This document shows positions 1 to 8,738 of a stretch of DNA of 64,000 bases, piece by piece (position 1 is the stretch's first letter; each line of letters starts with the position of its first letter). The DNA comes from Variovorax paradoxus NBRC 15149 (GTDB taxonomy: Bacteria; Pseudomonadota; Gammaproteobacteria; Burkholderiales; Burkholderiaceae_C): contig NZ_BCUT01000001.1 of NCBI RefSeq assembly GCF_001591365.1, positions 1,426,001 through 1,490,000 on the forward strand. The letters are read 5' to 3'. The notes under the pieces are model-generated. The model saw only the letters and a program-made list of their open reading frames with translations. It was not told where the DNA came from and did not search any database. A program made the position numbers and the translations under genes.

Positions 1-45
1 GATGCGGCGGTGCATCAGCTGGCGGAGCATTCGTGGCATTTGCAT
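1..45 (-). CDS. ABC transporter permease, N-terminal fragment (DppC-type, cut by window edge)
   Basis: Only the first 15 codons are inside the window, reading MQMPRMLRQLMHRRI. The start at 45 is preceded by a GAGGGA ribosome binding site, and the gene begins 10 bases after the stop of the DppB-type permease. In peptide/nickel ABC operons the gene after the DppB-type permease is normally the DppC-type permease, and a short basic N-terminus fits that. The identification comes from position alone; the ATG at 39 is an alternative start. Confidence 0.55.
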   Translation of the reverse strand, partial: MQMPRMLRQLMHRRI

Positions 46-55
46 TCTTGTTCCC

Positions 56-997
56 TCAGACTTTCACGCGCGGATCGACGACGGCGTAGAGCAGGTCGAT
101 GGAGAAATTGATCAGCACGTAGATCGCCGCAATCACGAGCAGCGCGCCCTGGATCACCGGATAGTCGCGCCGCAGCACCGCGCTCACCACCAGGTTGCCG
201 ACACCCGGCAGCCCGAACACGGTCTCGGTGATGACGGCGCCGCCGATCATCAGCGCGACCGTGAGGCCGATCACCGTGACGATGGGCACCAGCGCATTGC
301 GCAGCGCATGCTTGAGCACGACGGTGCTTTCGCTCAGGCCCTTGGAACGCGCGGTGCGCACATAGTCTTCGCCGAGCACGTCGAGCATCGAAGCGCGCGT
401 GAAGCGGATGATGAGCGCCGAGTTCAAGAGGCCCAGCACCGTGGCCGGCAGCACCAGCGCATGCAAGCGTTCGGCGAACGGCGCATCGGGCGCGCCGTAG
501 CCCGAGACAGGAAACCAGCCGAAGGACACCGCAAAGATCTGGATCAGCACGATGCCGAGCCAGAAGCTCGGAATGCTGGCGCCCAGCATCGCAATGCCGG
601 TGAAGAGCTGGTCGACCACGCGCCCGCGGAACACCGCCGAGACGATGCCGCAGGGCACGCCGATCAGCGCCGCGATGGCCACGGCCATCAGCGCGAGCAG
701 CGTGGTCGGTTCGGCCCGCTCCCACAGCGCCTGCGTGACCGGCCGCTGCAGGAAGATCGAGGTGCCGAGGTTGCCCTGCAGCACTTCGCGCAGCCAGTAG
801 CCGAACTGCACGGGCAGCGGCTTGTCGAGGCCGTATTCCTTCTGCACGCGCGCGATGTCGGCGGCCGTCGCCTGGTCGCCCAGCAGCACCGAGACCGGAT
901 CGCCCGAGGCCGCGCGCGTGAGCACGAAGACGAGCACCGCCACGATCGCGAGCACGACGAGCATGCCGGCGGCGCGGGAAGCAAGATAGCGAAACAT
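56..997 (-). CDS. Peptide/nickel-type ABC transporter permease (DppB family)
   Basis: This is a 313-residue inner-membrane permease of the BPD_transp_1 family. A first hydrophobic helix lies at about residues 9-28 (rich in Val, Ile, Leu), followed by the periplasmic stretch typical of DppB proteins, which begins with SGDPVSVLLGDQA. Further helices follow, and the cytoplasmic coupling loop near residues 262-286 contains GLPGVGNLVVSAV, the EAA-loop equivalent that contacts the ATPase. Length is normal for DppB/OppB. It sits 29 bases downstream of the solute-binding protein gene on the same strand and is followed by the start of the second permease, so it belongs to one import operon. The substrate (peptide, opine, glutathione or other) cannot be told from sequence. 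Confidence 0.9.
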   Translation of the reverse strand: MFRYLASRAAGMLVVLAIVAVLVFVLTRAASGDPVSVLLGDQATAADIARVQKEYGLDKPLPVQFGYWLREVLQGNLGTSIFLQRPVTQALWERAEPTTLLALMAVAIAALIGVPCGIVSAVFRGRVVDQLFTGIAMLGASIPSFWLGIVLIQIFAVSFGWFPVSGYGAPDAPFAERLHALVLPATVLGLLNSALIIRFTRASMLDVLGEDYVRTARSKGLSESTVVLKHALRNALVPIVTVIGLTVALMIGGAVITETVFGLPGVGNLVVSAVLRRDYPVIQGALLVIAAIYVLINFSIDLLYAVVDPRVKV

Positions 998-1026
998 GGG
1001 GGGCGGTTCCGTGGCGGGGCGGGGGT

Positions 1027-2601
1027 TTACTTGATCCTTGCGTTCCAGAAGAACGGCCAGGTCGCGGGCTGGTAGTTGTCCAGCGCCGGACTCTTGGCCG
1101 AGAGGCCGTTGAACTTGCCGACGTTGATGTACGGCACTTCTTCATAGACCACCTGCTGCACCTTGCCCCACAGCGCGCCGCGCTTGGCCGGATCGCTCTC
1201 GACGTTGAAGGCCTGCAGCGCCGACTTCTTGGCGGGCGAGTCCCACCAGCCCGGCGCGCCGTCGCCCAGCTGCGGCGGCGAGAGCATCGGCTCGGGGAAC
1301 TGGCCCGAATGGGTCACGTAGATGTCCCACAGCTTCGGGTCGTTGCGGCGCTGCACCAGCGTGGCCCAGTCGACCACGTTGAGGTCGACCTTGAAGCCGG
1401 CGCGCTTGAGCTGCTCGGCCATCAGGAGCGACATGTTGTAGTGGAAGTCGTACTGGCGGCTGGTGAGCACGCGGATCGGCTCGCCCTTGTAGCCGGCCTT
1501 GGCCGCGGCCTCCTTGGCCTTGGCGGCGTTGCGCTCGTTGTAGAGCGTGGTGCCCGCGGTCGAATAGAACGGCGAGCCCTTGGGAAAGTGGTTGCCTTCG
1601 GCCACGAAAAAGCGCGTGTCGCCAAAGCCCGCGGCGAGCATCTCGCCCTCGCCGAGCGCCGACTGGATCGCCTGGCGCACGGCCTGGTTGGAAGCCACGC
1701 CTTCCTTGGTGTTGAGCACCAGGTACGGAAAGCCGAACGACGGCGTCATGATCGGCACGGTCTTGCCGCCCGACTTCTCCAGGCGCGGCAGCGCTTCGAC
1801 CGGCAGCAGGTCGGCAAAGTCGTACTGGCCGGCCAGTGCGCCTTCCACGCGCGTGCTGGCATTGGGCACCGGCACGAAGCGCAGCTCCTCGATGGCCGCC
1901 TCGCGCTTGCCGCCGTAGCCGCTCGCGGGTTCCTTGCGCGCCGCGTACTTGTCGAAGCGCGTGAGCAGCACGAACTGGTCGGGGCGGCGCTCCTTGAACT
2001 TGTAGGGGCCGGTGCCGACGAAATCCTTGAGCGGCGAAGCGATGGAATCCTTCGCCATGATGGCGGCCATGCCGCTGGGCAGCGCGAGCTGCGAGAGCAG
2101 TGGCGCATACGGCGCCTTCAGCACGATCTCCACGCCCAGCGGGCCCTTGGCCTTGAGGCTCTCGACTTCCTTGCCCACGGCCTTGCCGCGCGGCGACTGG
2201 TCCATCCAGCGCTGCAGGCTGGCCACCACGTCGTCGGCGTTGAGTTCGCGGCCGTTGTGCAGCATCACGCCCTTGCGCAGCGTGATCGCGTAGGTCTTGC
2301 CGTCGGCCGAGATCCTGGGGCTGCTCTCGGCCAGCATCGGCACCACGTTCCACTTGGCGTCGAAGGTGTAGAGCGTCTCGTACACGTGCTGCATGATGGT
2401 TCCGACCAGGTCGGCCGTGGACGCCATCGGGTCGAGCGTCTGCGGTTCGGCCACCATGGCCAGCGTGGCAAAGTTGCGCGGCCCCTGGGCATGCGCAGGC
2501 TGGGAAGGCAGCGCGGCACACAGCATGGCGAGCAGGGAGGCAGCCAGCAGGCTGCGTTTCGACAGCTTCGGCAGGCACTGGACAAGACCGGCGTGAGACA
2601 T
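1027..2601 (-). CDS. ABC transporter substrate-binding protein (SBP_bac_5 family)
   Basis: The 524-residue periplasmic binding protein delivers a peptide-like substrate to the downstream permease. The start at 2601 (MSHAGLVQ) is chosen over the longer frame from 2676 because AAGGAG lies 8 bases upstream and it yields a good signal peptide: basic SKR, hydrophobic LLAASLLAMLCAAL, then QPAHAQ with cleavage after AHA. The mature part carries the family features of a dipeptide/oligopeptide receptor (TLDPMASTADLVGTIMQHVYE near the N-terminus, then ADGKTYAITLRKGV). It is the first gene of a minus-strand operon with the DppB-type and DppC-type permeases. Its upstream region is shared with the divergent ridA-like gene. 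Confidence 0.9.
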   Translation of the reverse strand: MSHAGLVQCLPKLSKRSLLAASLLAMLCAALPSQPAHAQGPRNFATLAMVAEPQTLDPMASTADLVGTIMQHVYETLYTFDAKWNVVPMLAESSPRISADGKTYAITLRKGVMLHNGRELNADDVVASLQRWMDQSPRGKAVGKEVESLKAKGPLGVEIVLKAPYAPLLSQLALPSGMAAIMAKDSIASPLKDFVGTGPYKFKERRPDQFVLLTRFDKYAARKEPASGYGGKREAAIEELRFVPVPNASTRVEGALAGQYDFADLLPVEALPRLEKSGGKTVPIMTPSFGFPYLVLNTKEGVASNQAVRQAIQSALGEGEMLAAGFGDTRFFVAEGNHFPKGSPFYSTAGTTLYNERNAAKAKEAAAKAGYKGEPIRVLTSRQYDFHYNMSLLMAEQLKRAGFKVDLNVVDWATLVQRRNDPKLWDIYVTHSGQFPEPMLSPPQLGDGAPGWWDSPAKKSALQAFNVESDPAKRGALWGKVQQVVYEEVPYINVGKFNGLSAKSPALDNYQPATWPFFWNARIK

Positions 2602-2713
2602 GGGGAACTCCTTCGTGGGGCAGGCAAATTGTGAAAGAAATTTTCTTTTCGGCCCGCACTTTGAAGCACTATCCATGCCAAATCATCCGTGTTAACCCTT
2701 GTTTGTGGGTTTT

Positions 2714-2752
2714 TCTGAAACAAATTTTCAGATTGGATCGATACTTGCGATC
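2714..2752. promoter_or_regulatory. Two adjacent inverted repeats in a divergent intergenic region
   Basis: TCTGAAACAAATTTTCAGA (2714-2732) has 7-base arms around 5 bases. Four bases further on, GATCGATACTTGCGATC (2736-2752) has 5-base arms around 7 bases. Both lie in the 184-base AT-rich gap between the divergent binding-protein and RidA-family genes, close to the start of the latter, where an operator would be expected. No regulator gene adjoins, so the binding protein is unknown. Confidence 0.35.
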
Positions 2753-2785
2753 TGCTTTTCTTTCAATCCTTTCAGGAGTCCTCCC

Positions 2786-3175
2786 ATGCCGCTCGAATAC
2801 CTCGGCGCCCCGCCCATCGCCTCGGACCGCCAGGCCCGCCCCTTCTCCCCGGCCGTGCGCGCCGGCGATTTCATCTACGTGTCGGGCCAGGTGCCGGCCA
2901 ATGCCGAGGGCGAGATCGTGGGGGGCGGCATCGAGGCGCAGACGCGCCAGGTGATGGAAAACCTGAAGAAGGTGCTGGCGCTGGCCGGCGCCACGCTCGA
3001 CGACGTCTGCAAGAGCACCGTCTGGCTGCAGGACGCGCGCGACTTTGGTGCCTTCAACCGCATCTACATGAGCTACTTCGGTGACAACAAGCCGGCGCGC
3101 TCGACCACCGAGGCGCGGCTGATGGTCGACGCCAAGGTCGAGATCGACGTGGTGGCCTACAAGCCCAAGGCCTGA
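2786..3175 (+). CDS. RidA family protein (YjgF/YER057c/UK114)
   Basis: This 129-residue protein belongs to the RidA family, whose best-known members hydrolyse reactive enamine/imine intermediates made by PLP enzymes. The start at 2786 has CAGGAG 8-13 bases upstream and gives the usual length; the longer frame from 2699 lacks this. Visible family features are FSPAVRAGDFIYVSGQ near residues 20-35, the substrate-binding arginine at residue 105 (PARST), and the late glutamate in KVEIDVVAYKP. It is divergent from a peptide-type ABC transporter, and RidA paralogs often accompany amine or amino-acid catabolic genes. It could therefore be a specialised subgroup rather than RidA itself, so no symbol is given. 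Confidence 0.88.
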   Translation: MPLEYLGAPPIASDRQARPFSPAVRAGDFIYVSGQVPANAEGEIVGGGIEAQTRQVMENLKKVLALAGATLDDVCKSTVWLQDARDFGAFNRIYMSYFGDNKPARSTTEARLMVDAKVEIDVVAYKPKA

Positions 3176-3772
3176 TCAGGCGTGCAGCTCGGTCTTGCGC
3201 TGGATGATGCGCGAGACCAGGCCGTACTCGACCGCCTCCGCGGCCGAGAGCCAGCGGTCGCGCTCGATGTCGGCCAGCACCACGTCGATCGGCTTGCCGG
3301 TTTCCCGCGCGATCTCGTGCGCGATGCGGTGCCGGGCCTTGATGATTTCCTGCGCCTGGATCGCGATGTCGGTCGCTTGCCCGCCCGCGCCGCCGCTGGG
3401 CTGGTGGATCAGGAAGCGCGTGTTCGGCAGGCACACGCGCCGCTCGCGCGGTACCGCCAGGTACAGGTGCGTGGCGGCGCTGCCCACCCAGCCGGTGCCG
3501 ATCATGTTCACCGGCGCGGAGATGAAGCGCACGATGTCGTGAATGGCATCGCCCGACTCCAGGTGGCCGCCGGGCGAGCTCACCAGGATGTCGATGGGTT
3601 TGTCGCCGCTGTCGGCATCGAGCGCGATGAGCCTGCGCGTCACGTCGGCAGCCACCGAATCGGTGATGCTGCCGAAGATCAGCAGCGTGCGCGACTTGAA
3701 GGCTTTTTCCTCGAGGTACGAATTGCGCGGCTCGGCGGTGGCCGCGGGTGGGGTGTCGTCGTCGGTTTCCAT
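3176..3772 (-). CDS. ClpP-family serine peptidase, second (orphan) copy
   Basis: The 198-residue product has the ClpP fold signature and a full catalytic triad by position: Ser98 in GWVGSAATHL, His123 in FLIHQPSGG, and Asp152 in ERDRWLSAAEAVEYG. The segment GGQATDIAIQAQEI after the histidine is strongly ClpP-like. Oddities are VGSAA in place of the usual ASMGA around the serine, and a short acidic N-terminus (METDDDTPPAA). No clpX or tig gene is adjacent, so this is not the housekeeping copy. The ATG at 3772 has CAGGAG 12 bases away; an in-frame TTG two codons upstream at 3778 is better spaced from that ribosome site and may be the real start. The gene converges with the RidA-family gene, with no gap between their stops. 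Confidence 0.85.
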   Translation of the reverse strand: METDDDTPPAATAEPRNSYLEEKAFKSRTLLIFGSITDSVAADVTRRLIALDADSGDKPIDILVSSPGGHLESGDAIHDIVRFISAPVNMIGTGWVGSAATHLYLAVPRERRVCLPNTRFLIHQPSGGAGGQATDIAIQAQEIIKARHRIAHEIARETGKPIDVVLADIERDRWLSAAEAVEYGLVSRIIQRKTELHA

Positions 3773-3865
3773 GATCAAGAAGCACTCCTGTGATTGAACG
3801 GCATCCTGCCGAACAGACAGACAGTTTCGCCGACATTGCATGCACGCGTGGCAAGCGGCATCGAC

Positions 3866-4543
3866 TCAACCCGCCAGACGTCCCGCCACCAGTTGCAGCA
3901 CGCGGTCGCAGCGCTTTGCGAGTTCCTGGTCGTGCGTGACCATCACGAAGGCCGTGCGGTGCTTGTGCGCGAGCTCGATCATCAGCGCGAACACCGTGTC
4001 CGCCGTGCTGCGGTCGAGGTTCCCCGTGGGCTCGTCGGCCAGCACGCAGGCCGGCTGCGTGACCAGCGCGCGCGCAATGGCCACGCGCTGGCGCTCGCCG
4101 CCCGAGAGCTCGGCCGGCCGGTGGTGCAGGCGTTCGCCCAGGCCCACGCTTTCGAGGATCTTCGTGGCCGAGGCCGCCGCCTGTGCGGAATCCATGCGCC
4201 GGATCTTCAGCGGCATCGCCACGTTGTCAAGCGCGCTGAACTCGGGCAGCAGGTGGTGGAACTGGTAGACGAAGCCCAGGTGCAGGTTGCGCAGCCGTCC
4301 CTGCTCGGCCGCGTCGGCATGCGCGATGTCCTTGCCGAGCAGCTCGACCTTGCCGGCGGTGGGCGCATCGAGCCCGCCCATCAGGTGCAGCAGCGTGCTC
4401 TTGCCCGAGCCCGAGGCGCCGACGATGGCCAGCGTCTCCCCGGCGCGCACGTCCAGGTCGACGCCGTGCAGCACCGTGAGGTCGATGCGCCCCTCGTGAA
4501 AGCGCTTGGTGAGGCCGCGCGCCTTGAGAACCACGTCACTCAT
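3866..4543 (-). CDS. lolD: Lipoprotein-releasing ABC transporter ATP-binding protein LolD
   Basis: LolD powers release of outer-membrane lipoproteins from the inner membrane to LolA. The 225-residue product shows Walker [10 protein letters not shown] (about 42-50), a Q-loop in [20 protein letters not shown], the signature [15 protein letters not shown] (about 146-160), and Walker [12 protein letters not shown], all in the arrangement of the LolD/MacB subfamily. The start at 4543 overlaps the lolC stop by 8 bases (ATGAGTGA), implying translational coupling. The longer frame from 4603 would run inside lolC and is not used. Confidence 0.95.
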   Translation of the reverse strand: MSDVVLKARGLTKRFHEGRIDLTVLHGVDLDVRAGETLAIVGASGSGKSTLLHLMGGLDAPTAGKVELLGKDIAHADAAEQGRLRNLHLGFVYQFHHLLPEFSALDNVAMPLKIRRMDSAQAAASATKILESVGLGERLHHRPAELSGGERQRVAIARALVTQPACVLADEPTGNLDRSTADTVFALMIELAHKHRTAFVMVTHDQELAKRCDRVLQLVAGRLAG

Positions 4544-5792
4544 AGCGCAATGCCTCGGCAGGGTTGACGCGGCTCGCGCGCCAGCTGGGATACAGCGTTG
4601 CAAGAAAAGCCAGGACCAGTGAAATGATCGCGATCGGCATGATGTCGCCGCGCTGCGGATCGCTCGGCATCTTGCTGATCAGGTAGATGTCCTTGGGCAG
4701 GAAGCTCGCGTGGAAGAGCTGTTCGAGCGCCGGCACGATCACGTCGATGTTGTAGGCAATGCCCAGCCCCAGCAGCAGCCCGGCCACCGTGCCGATCACG
4801 CCGACCATCGCGCCCTGCACCACGAAGATGCCCATGATGCTGCGCGGCGAACTGCCCAGCGTGCGCAGGATGGCGATGTCCGCGCGCTTGTCGGTCACCG
4901 TCATGACCAGCGTGGACACCAGGTTGAAGGCCGCCACCGCCACGATGAGCGTGAGGATGATGAACATCATGCGTTTCTCGACCTGCACGGCCGCAAACCA
5001 TGTCTTGTTCTGGCGCGTCCAGTCGCGGATGAGGAACTGGCCCGGCAGCGTGACGGCCATCTGGTCGGCCACTTCGCGCGCCTCGTTCAGGTCCTTGAGC
5101 TTGATGCGGATGCCGGTCGGGCCTTCGAGCCGGAACACGCGCTGGGCGTCTTCCGCATGGATCATGGCCAGCGCCGAGTCGTATTCGTAGTGGCCCGAAT
5201 CGAAGGTGCCCACCACCGTGAACTGCTTGAGCCGCGGCACCACGCCGGCGGGCGTGACCTGACCGCCCGGCGCCACCAGCGTGACCTGGTCGCCCGGCTG
5301 CACGAACAGCGAGCGCGCGAGTTCGCCGCCAAGCACGATGCCGAACTCGCCCGGCACCAGCTTGTCGAGCGTGCCCTTCTGCGCCGTCGTGGCGATGTCG
5401 GTCACCTCGGGTTCGAGCCTGGGCACGATGCCGCGCACCAGCGTGCCCTTCATGTCCTCGCCGCGCGCAATGAGCGCCTGCGTGGCAATGAAGGGCGCGG
5501 CGCCGACCACCTCGGGGTTCTTGCGCGCGGCGGCCGTGATGGCGTCGATGTCGGGCAGCGCCTGGCCGTCGCGCGACAAGATTTCGATGTGCGACACCAC
5601 GCCGAGCATGCGGTCGCGCACCTCCTTCTGGAAGCCGTTCATCACACTGAGCACGATGATCAGCGCCGCCACCCCCAATGCAATGCCGAGCATCGACACG
5701 CCGGAGATGAACGAGATGAAGCCGTTGCGCCGCGTCGCCCGGCCTGCGCGCGTGTAGCGCCAGCCGAGCTTCAGTTCATAAGGAAGTCGCAT
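4536..5792 (-). CDS. lolC: Lipoprotein-releasing ABC transporter permease (LolC/LolE/LolF family)
   Basis: This 418-residue FtsX-type permease begins [15 protein letters not shown], a hallmark of the LolC/E family, with one transmembrane helix near residues 25-45, a large periplasmic domain (about 50-265) and three C-terminal helices from about 270. [20 protein letters not shown] in helix 1 is typical. It is translated just before lolD and overlaps it. Only one permease gene is present, whereas Escherichia coli has lolC and lolE flanking lolD; a single permease working as a homodimer (LolF) is a known arrangement. The upstream region carries a GC-rich repeated element. Confidence 0.93.
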   Translation of the reverse strand: MRLPYELKLGWRYTRAGRATRRNGFISFISGVSMLGIALGVAALIIVLSVMNGFQKEVRDRMLGVVSHIEILSRDGQALPDIDAITAAARKNPEVVGAAPFIATQALIARGEDMKGTLVRGIVPRLEPEVTDIATTAQKGTLDKLVPGEFGIVLGGELARSLFVQPGDQVTLVAPGGQVTPAGVVPRLKQFTVVGTFDSGHYEYDSALAMIHAEDAQRVFRLEGPTGIRIKLKDLNEAREVADQMAVTLPGQFLIRDWTRQNKTWFAAVQVEKRMMFIILTLIVAVAAFNLVSTLVMTVTDKRADIAILRTLGSSPRSIMGIFVVQGAMVGVIGTVAGLLLGLGIAYNIDVIVPALEQLFHASFLPKDIYLISKMPSDPQRGDIMPIAIISLVLAFLATLYPSWRASRVNPAEALRYE

Positions 5793-5814
5793 ATTTTCAG
5801 TTTGAGCTCAGCCG

Positions 5815-5900
5815 GGTGCACCCGCGGAACCGGCTTTGCCGGGCCGCTGGGTGCGCCCCCCAGTGGGGGGAGGCGCCGAAGGCGCTTCGGGGGGCGTTTC
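5815..5900. repeat. GC-rich intergenic palindromic element
   Basis: The segment between divergent lolC and the following gene holds nested inverted repeats: CACCCGCGG, CCGGCTTTGCCGG, GCGCCCCCCAGTGGGGGGA and GCCGAAGGCGCTTCGG. Together they would fold into several GC hairpins. On the minus strand it reads as an open frame beginning MKRPPKRLRRLPPLGG that runs into the start of lolC. It resembles dispersed intergenic repeats I associate with Comamonadaceae genomes, and shares only the C-run/G-run hairpin with the 86-base elements near 52.5 and 56.8 kb. Only one copy is in this window. Confidence 0.5.
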
Positions 5901-5927
5901 ATCCTAGCATCCCGGACAATAGGGGGA

Positions 5928-6896
5928 ATGGCCGAACCTTCCTCCCGTCACTTGTTGATCCCCTTTGCCGGCCGCGGTTCCCCGGTGTGCCGCGCGGCAC
6001 TGCCCGCGCTCCGGCTTCCCAATCTCGAAGCGCTGCTCTCGCGGCTCTCGCTCGCGGAGGCCGACACGCAGGACGAAAGCACGCGCTCGCCGCCCCATGA
6101 ACGCGCGCTGGCCCGGGCGCTGGGCATTTCCGCAGCCGACGGCTGCATTCCCTGGGCCGCGCTGGAAGCCCGGCAGGCCGGCATTGCCGAACCCGGCGAC
6201 CGCGAAGGCTGGGGCCTGGTCTCGCTGTGCAACTGGCAGGTGGGCATCGACGACGTGGTGCTGGGCGACCCGGCCGCGATCGAGATCGATGCTGCCGAAT
6301 CGGCCGCGCTGCTGGCCGCCGCCCATCCCTTCTTCGAGGAAGACGGCATCGCGCTGCACCCCTCCCCCACACCCGGCCGCTGGCTCGCGCGCGCGCACAT
6401 CTTCGCGGGACTGGCCACGGCCTCCATCGACCGCGCGGTGGGCCACCCGATCTCGCAGTGGTCGCCGCTGGCCGAAGCCGCACGGCCGCTGCGCCGCCTC
6501 CAGAACGAAATGCAGATGCTGCTCTACACCCAGCGCGTGAACGACGACCGCGCCGCGCGCGGCGTGCCGCCGATCAATTCCTTCTGGCTCAGCGGCACCG
6601 GCGCCCTGGAGCCCGGCGTTCCCCCGGCCGGCACCGCCGCGCCCACGGTGAGCGACACGCTGCGCGTGGCCGCCCTGCGCGACGACGGCCTGGGCTGGGC
6701 CGAAGCCTGGCAGGCGCTGGACGCAGGCCCCGTCGCCGGCCTGCTGGCCGCCTACACCGCCGGTGCCGACGTCACGCTCACGCTGTGCGGCGACCGCACC
6801 GCGCAGCGCCATGCGGTGCAGCCGCGCGGGCTGGTGGGCTGGGCCCGAAGCCTGTTCGACCGGCCGCGCGCCGCCAGCGTGCTGGAGGCCCTGTGA
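5928..6896 (+). CDS. Conserved hypothetical protein, phosphoglycerate-mutase-like/RpfE-type
   Basis: A 322-residue soluble protein coupled to recJ by the 4-base overlap GTGA at 6893-6896. The start at 5928 follows AGGGGGA. The N-terminus (HLLIPFAGRGSPVCRAALPALRLPNLEALLSRL) matches what I recall of proteins found directly upstream of recJ in many Burkholderiales and annotated as cofactor-independent phosphoglycerate mutase-like or RpfE-type. Other recognisable segments are NEMQMLLYTQRVNDDRAARG and INSFWLSGTG. No metal-binding mutase motifs are evident to me, so an enzymatic role is doubtful. The family assignment is from memory and moderately secure; the function is unknown. Confidence 0.7.
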   Translation: MAEPSSRHLLIPFAGRGSPVCRAALPALRLPNLEALLSRLSLAEADTQDESTRSPPHERALARALGISAADGCIPWAALEARQAGIAEPGDREGWGLVSLCNWQVGIDDVVLGDPAAIEIDAAESAALLAAAHPFFEEDGIALHPSPTPGRWLARAHIFAGLATASIDRAVGHPISQWSPLAEAARPLRRLQNEMQMLLYTQRVNDDRAARGVPPINSFWLSGTGALEPGVPPAGTAAPTVSDTLRVAALRDDGLGWAEAWQALDAGPVAGLLAAYTAGADVTLTLCGDRTAQRHAVQPRGLVGWARSLFDRPRAASVLEAL

Positions 6897-8614
6897 AGAT
6901 CATTGCCCGCGAAATTCCGCCCCGCACGGTCTGGGCGCTCGAGCAGGCCGGCGTGCATCCGCTGCTGGCCCGCCTGTTCGCCGCGCGCGGCGTGCTGGCC
7001 AAGGACGAGCTCGACGACGGCCTGGCGCGCCTGCTGCCGCCCGACACGCTGCACGGCACGCGCGAGGCCGCGGTGCTGCTGGCCGACGCGATGGCGCAGG
7101 ACAAGCGCCTGTGCATCGTGGCCGACTACGACTGCGACGGCGCCACCGCCTGCGCCGTCGCGGTGCGCGGCCTGCGCCTGCTCGGCGCGAAGAACGTGAG
7201 CTACCTGGTGCCCGACCGCGTGGTCGACGGCTACGGCCTCACGCCGCCGATTGCCGAGCGCGTGGCCGACAGTGGCGCCGACATGCTGATCACCGTCGAC
7301 AACGGCATCGCCAGCGTCGAGGGTGTGGCCGCCGCCAAGGCGCGCGGCCTGCAGGTGCTGGTGACCGACCACCACCTGCCCGGCCCCGAGCTGCCGGCCG
7401 CCGACGTGCTGGTGAATCCCAACCAGCCCGGCTGCAGCTTCGAGAGCAAGAGCATCGCCGGTGTCGGCGTGATGTTCTACGTGCTGCTGGCGCTGCGCTC
7501 CGAGCTGCGCGCGCGCGGCGTCTTCAGCGCGGCCGCGCAGCCCAAGCTCGACGTGCTGCTCCCGCTGGTGGCGCTCGGCACCGTGGCCGACGTGGTGAAG
7601 CTCGACGCCAACAACCGCCGCCTGGTGGCACAGGGCCTGCGGCGCATCCGCGCCGGCGCGCTGCCCGCGGGCATCGCGGCGCTGTTCAAGGCCGCGGGGC
7701 GCAACGCCGCGGTGGCCACCACCTTCGACTTCGGCTTTGCGCTCGGCCCGCGCATCAACGCGGCCGGCCGGCTCGCCGACATGACGCTGGGCATCGAATG
7801 CCTGCTGACCGACGATGCCGGCCGCGCCGACGAACTCGCGCGCATGCTCGACGGCATCAACCGCGAGCGGCGCGACATCGAGGGCGGCATGCGCGACCAG
7901 GCGCTGCTGCTGGCCGAATCGCTGTTCGGTGCCACCGCCGACGGCAGCGAGGCGCCGCCCGCAGCCATCAGCGTGTTCGATGCCGACTTCCACGAAGGCG
8001 TGGTCGGCATCGTGGCCTCGCGCATCAAGGACCGCTTCCACCGCCCGACCTTCGTCTTTGCCGCCAGCGGCGCGCCCGGCAAGGAGCACGAGCTCAAGGG
8101 CTCGGGCCGGTCGATCCCGGGCTTCCATCTGCGCGATGCGCTCGACCTTGTGGCCAAGCGCCATCCGGGCGTGCTGCTGCGCTTCGGCGGCCATGCCATG
8201 GCTGCCGGCTGCACCGTGGCGCGCGAGAAGTTCGAGGTGTTCGAGCGCGCGCTGGCCGAGGTCGCACATGAATGGCTGGCCGCCTCCGCGCTCACGCGCC
8301 AGATCGAAACGGATGGGCCGATCGCGCGCGAGTACATGCGCATCGACCTGGTCGACACGCTGCACCGCGAGGTGTGGGGCCAGGGCTTCGCGCCGCCCAC
8401 CTTCAGCGAGGAAGTCGAAGTGGTGTCGCAGCGCCTCGTGGGCGAGAAGCACCTGGCGCTCAAGCTGCGGCACCAGGGACAGCCGGTCGACGGCATCTGG
8501 TTCGGCCACACCGAGCCGCTGCCCGCGCGCGTGAAGCTCGCCTTCAGGCTCGATGCCGACGAATGGCAGGGTGTGCGCCGGGTGCGCTTCCTTGTCGAAG
8601 GCGCTGAGATCTAG
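6893..8614 (+). CDS. recJ: Single-stranded-DNA-specific exonuclease RecJ
   Basis: RecJ degrades single-stranded DNA 5' to 3' in recombination and mismatch repair. The 573-residue product contains the DHH phosphoesterase motifs: ADYDCDGATA (about 77-86), TVDNGI, VTDHHLPG, and the downstream LGPRINAAGR. It also has the DHHA1-domain motif RFGGHAMAAG that grips DNA near residue 430, and a C-terminal OB-like domain. The start is GTG at 6893, overlapping the stop of the upstream gene. Length matches the family (about 570). ADYDCDG has Cys where Ala is usual (DYDADG); this is not a metal ligand. Confidence 0.96.
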   Translation: MKIIAREIPPRTVWALEQAGVHPLLARLFAARGVLAKDELDDGLARLLPPDTLHGTREAAVLLADAMAQDKRLCIVADYDCDGATACAVAVRGLRLLGAKNVSYLVPDRVVDGYGLTPPIAERVADSGADMLITVDNGIASVEGVAAAKARGLQVLVTDHHLPGPELPAADVLVNPNQPGCSFESKSIAGVGVMFYVLLALRSELRARGVFSAAAQPKLDVLLPLVALGTVADVVKLDANNRRLVAQGLRRIRAGALPAGIAALFKAAGRNAAVATTFDFGFALGPRINAAGRLADMTLGIECLLTDDAGRADELARMLDGINRERRDIEGGMRDQALLLAESLFGATADGSEAPPAAISVFDADFHEGVVGIVASRIKDRFHRPTFVFAASGAPGKEHELKGSGRSIPGFHLRDALDLVAKRHPGVLLRFGGHAMAAGCTVAREKFEVFERALAEVAHEWLAASALTRQIETDGPIAREYMRIDLVDTLHREVWGQGFAPPTFSEEVEVVSQRLVGEKHLALKLRHQGQPVDGIWFGHTEPLPARVKLAFRLDADEWQGVRRVRFLVEGAEI

Positions 8615-8738
8615 CTCGCCACAGCTCGGCTCGGAAATCCCCGGGTCAGCTTCGGTGGGCGTGCATTCGGGACGGATTCCTACGCGGGCCGCGCGGCGGC
8701 GTTCTACGGTTGCCTTTCACATGCAGGAGCCCACGCAC

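Noticed and set aside
5815-5900. GC-rich palindromes near lolC as insertion-sequence ends
   Set aside because: No transposase gene or target duplication is visible. The elements look like non-mobile or miniature intergenic repeats.
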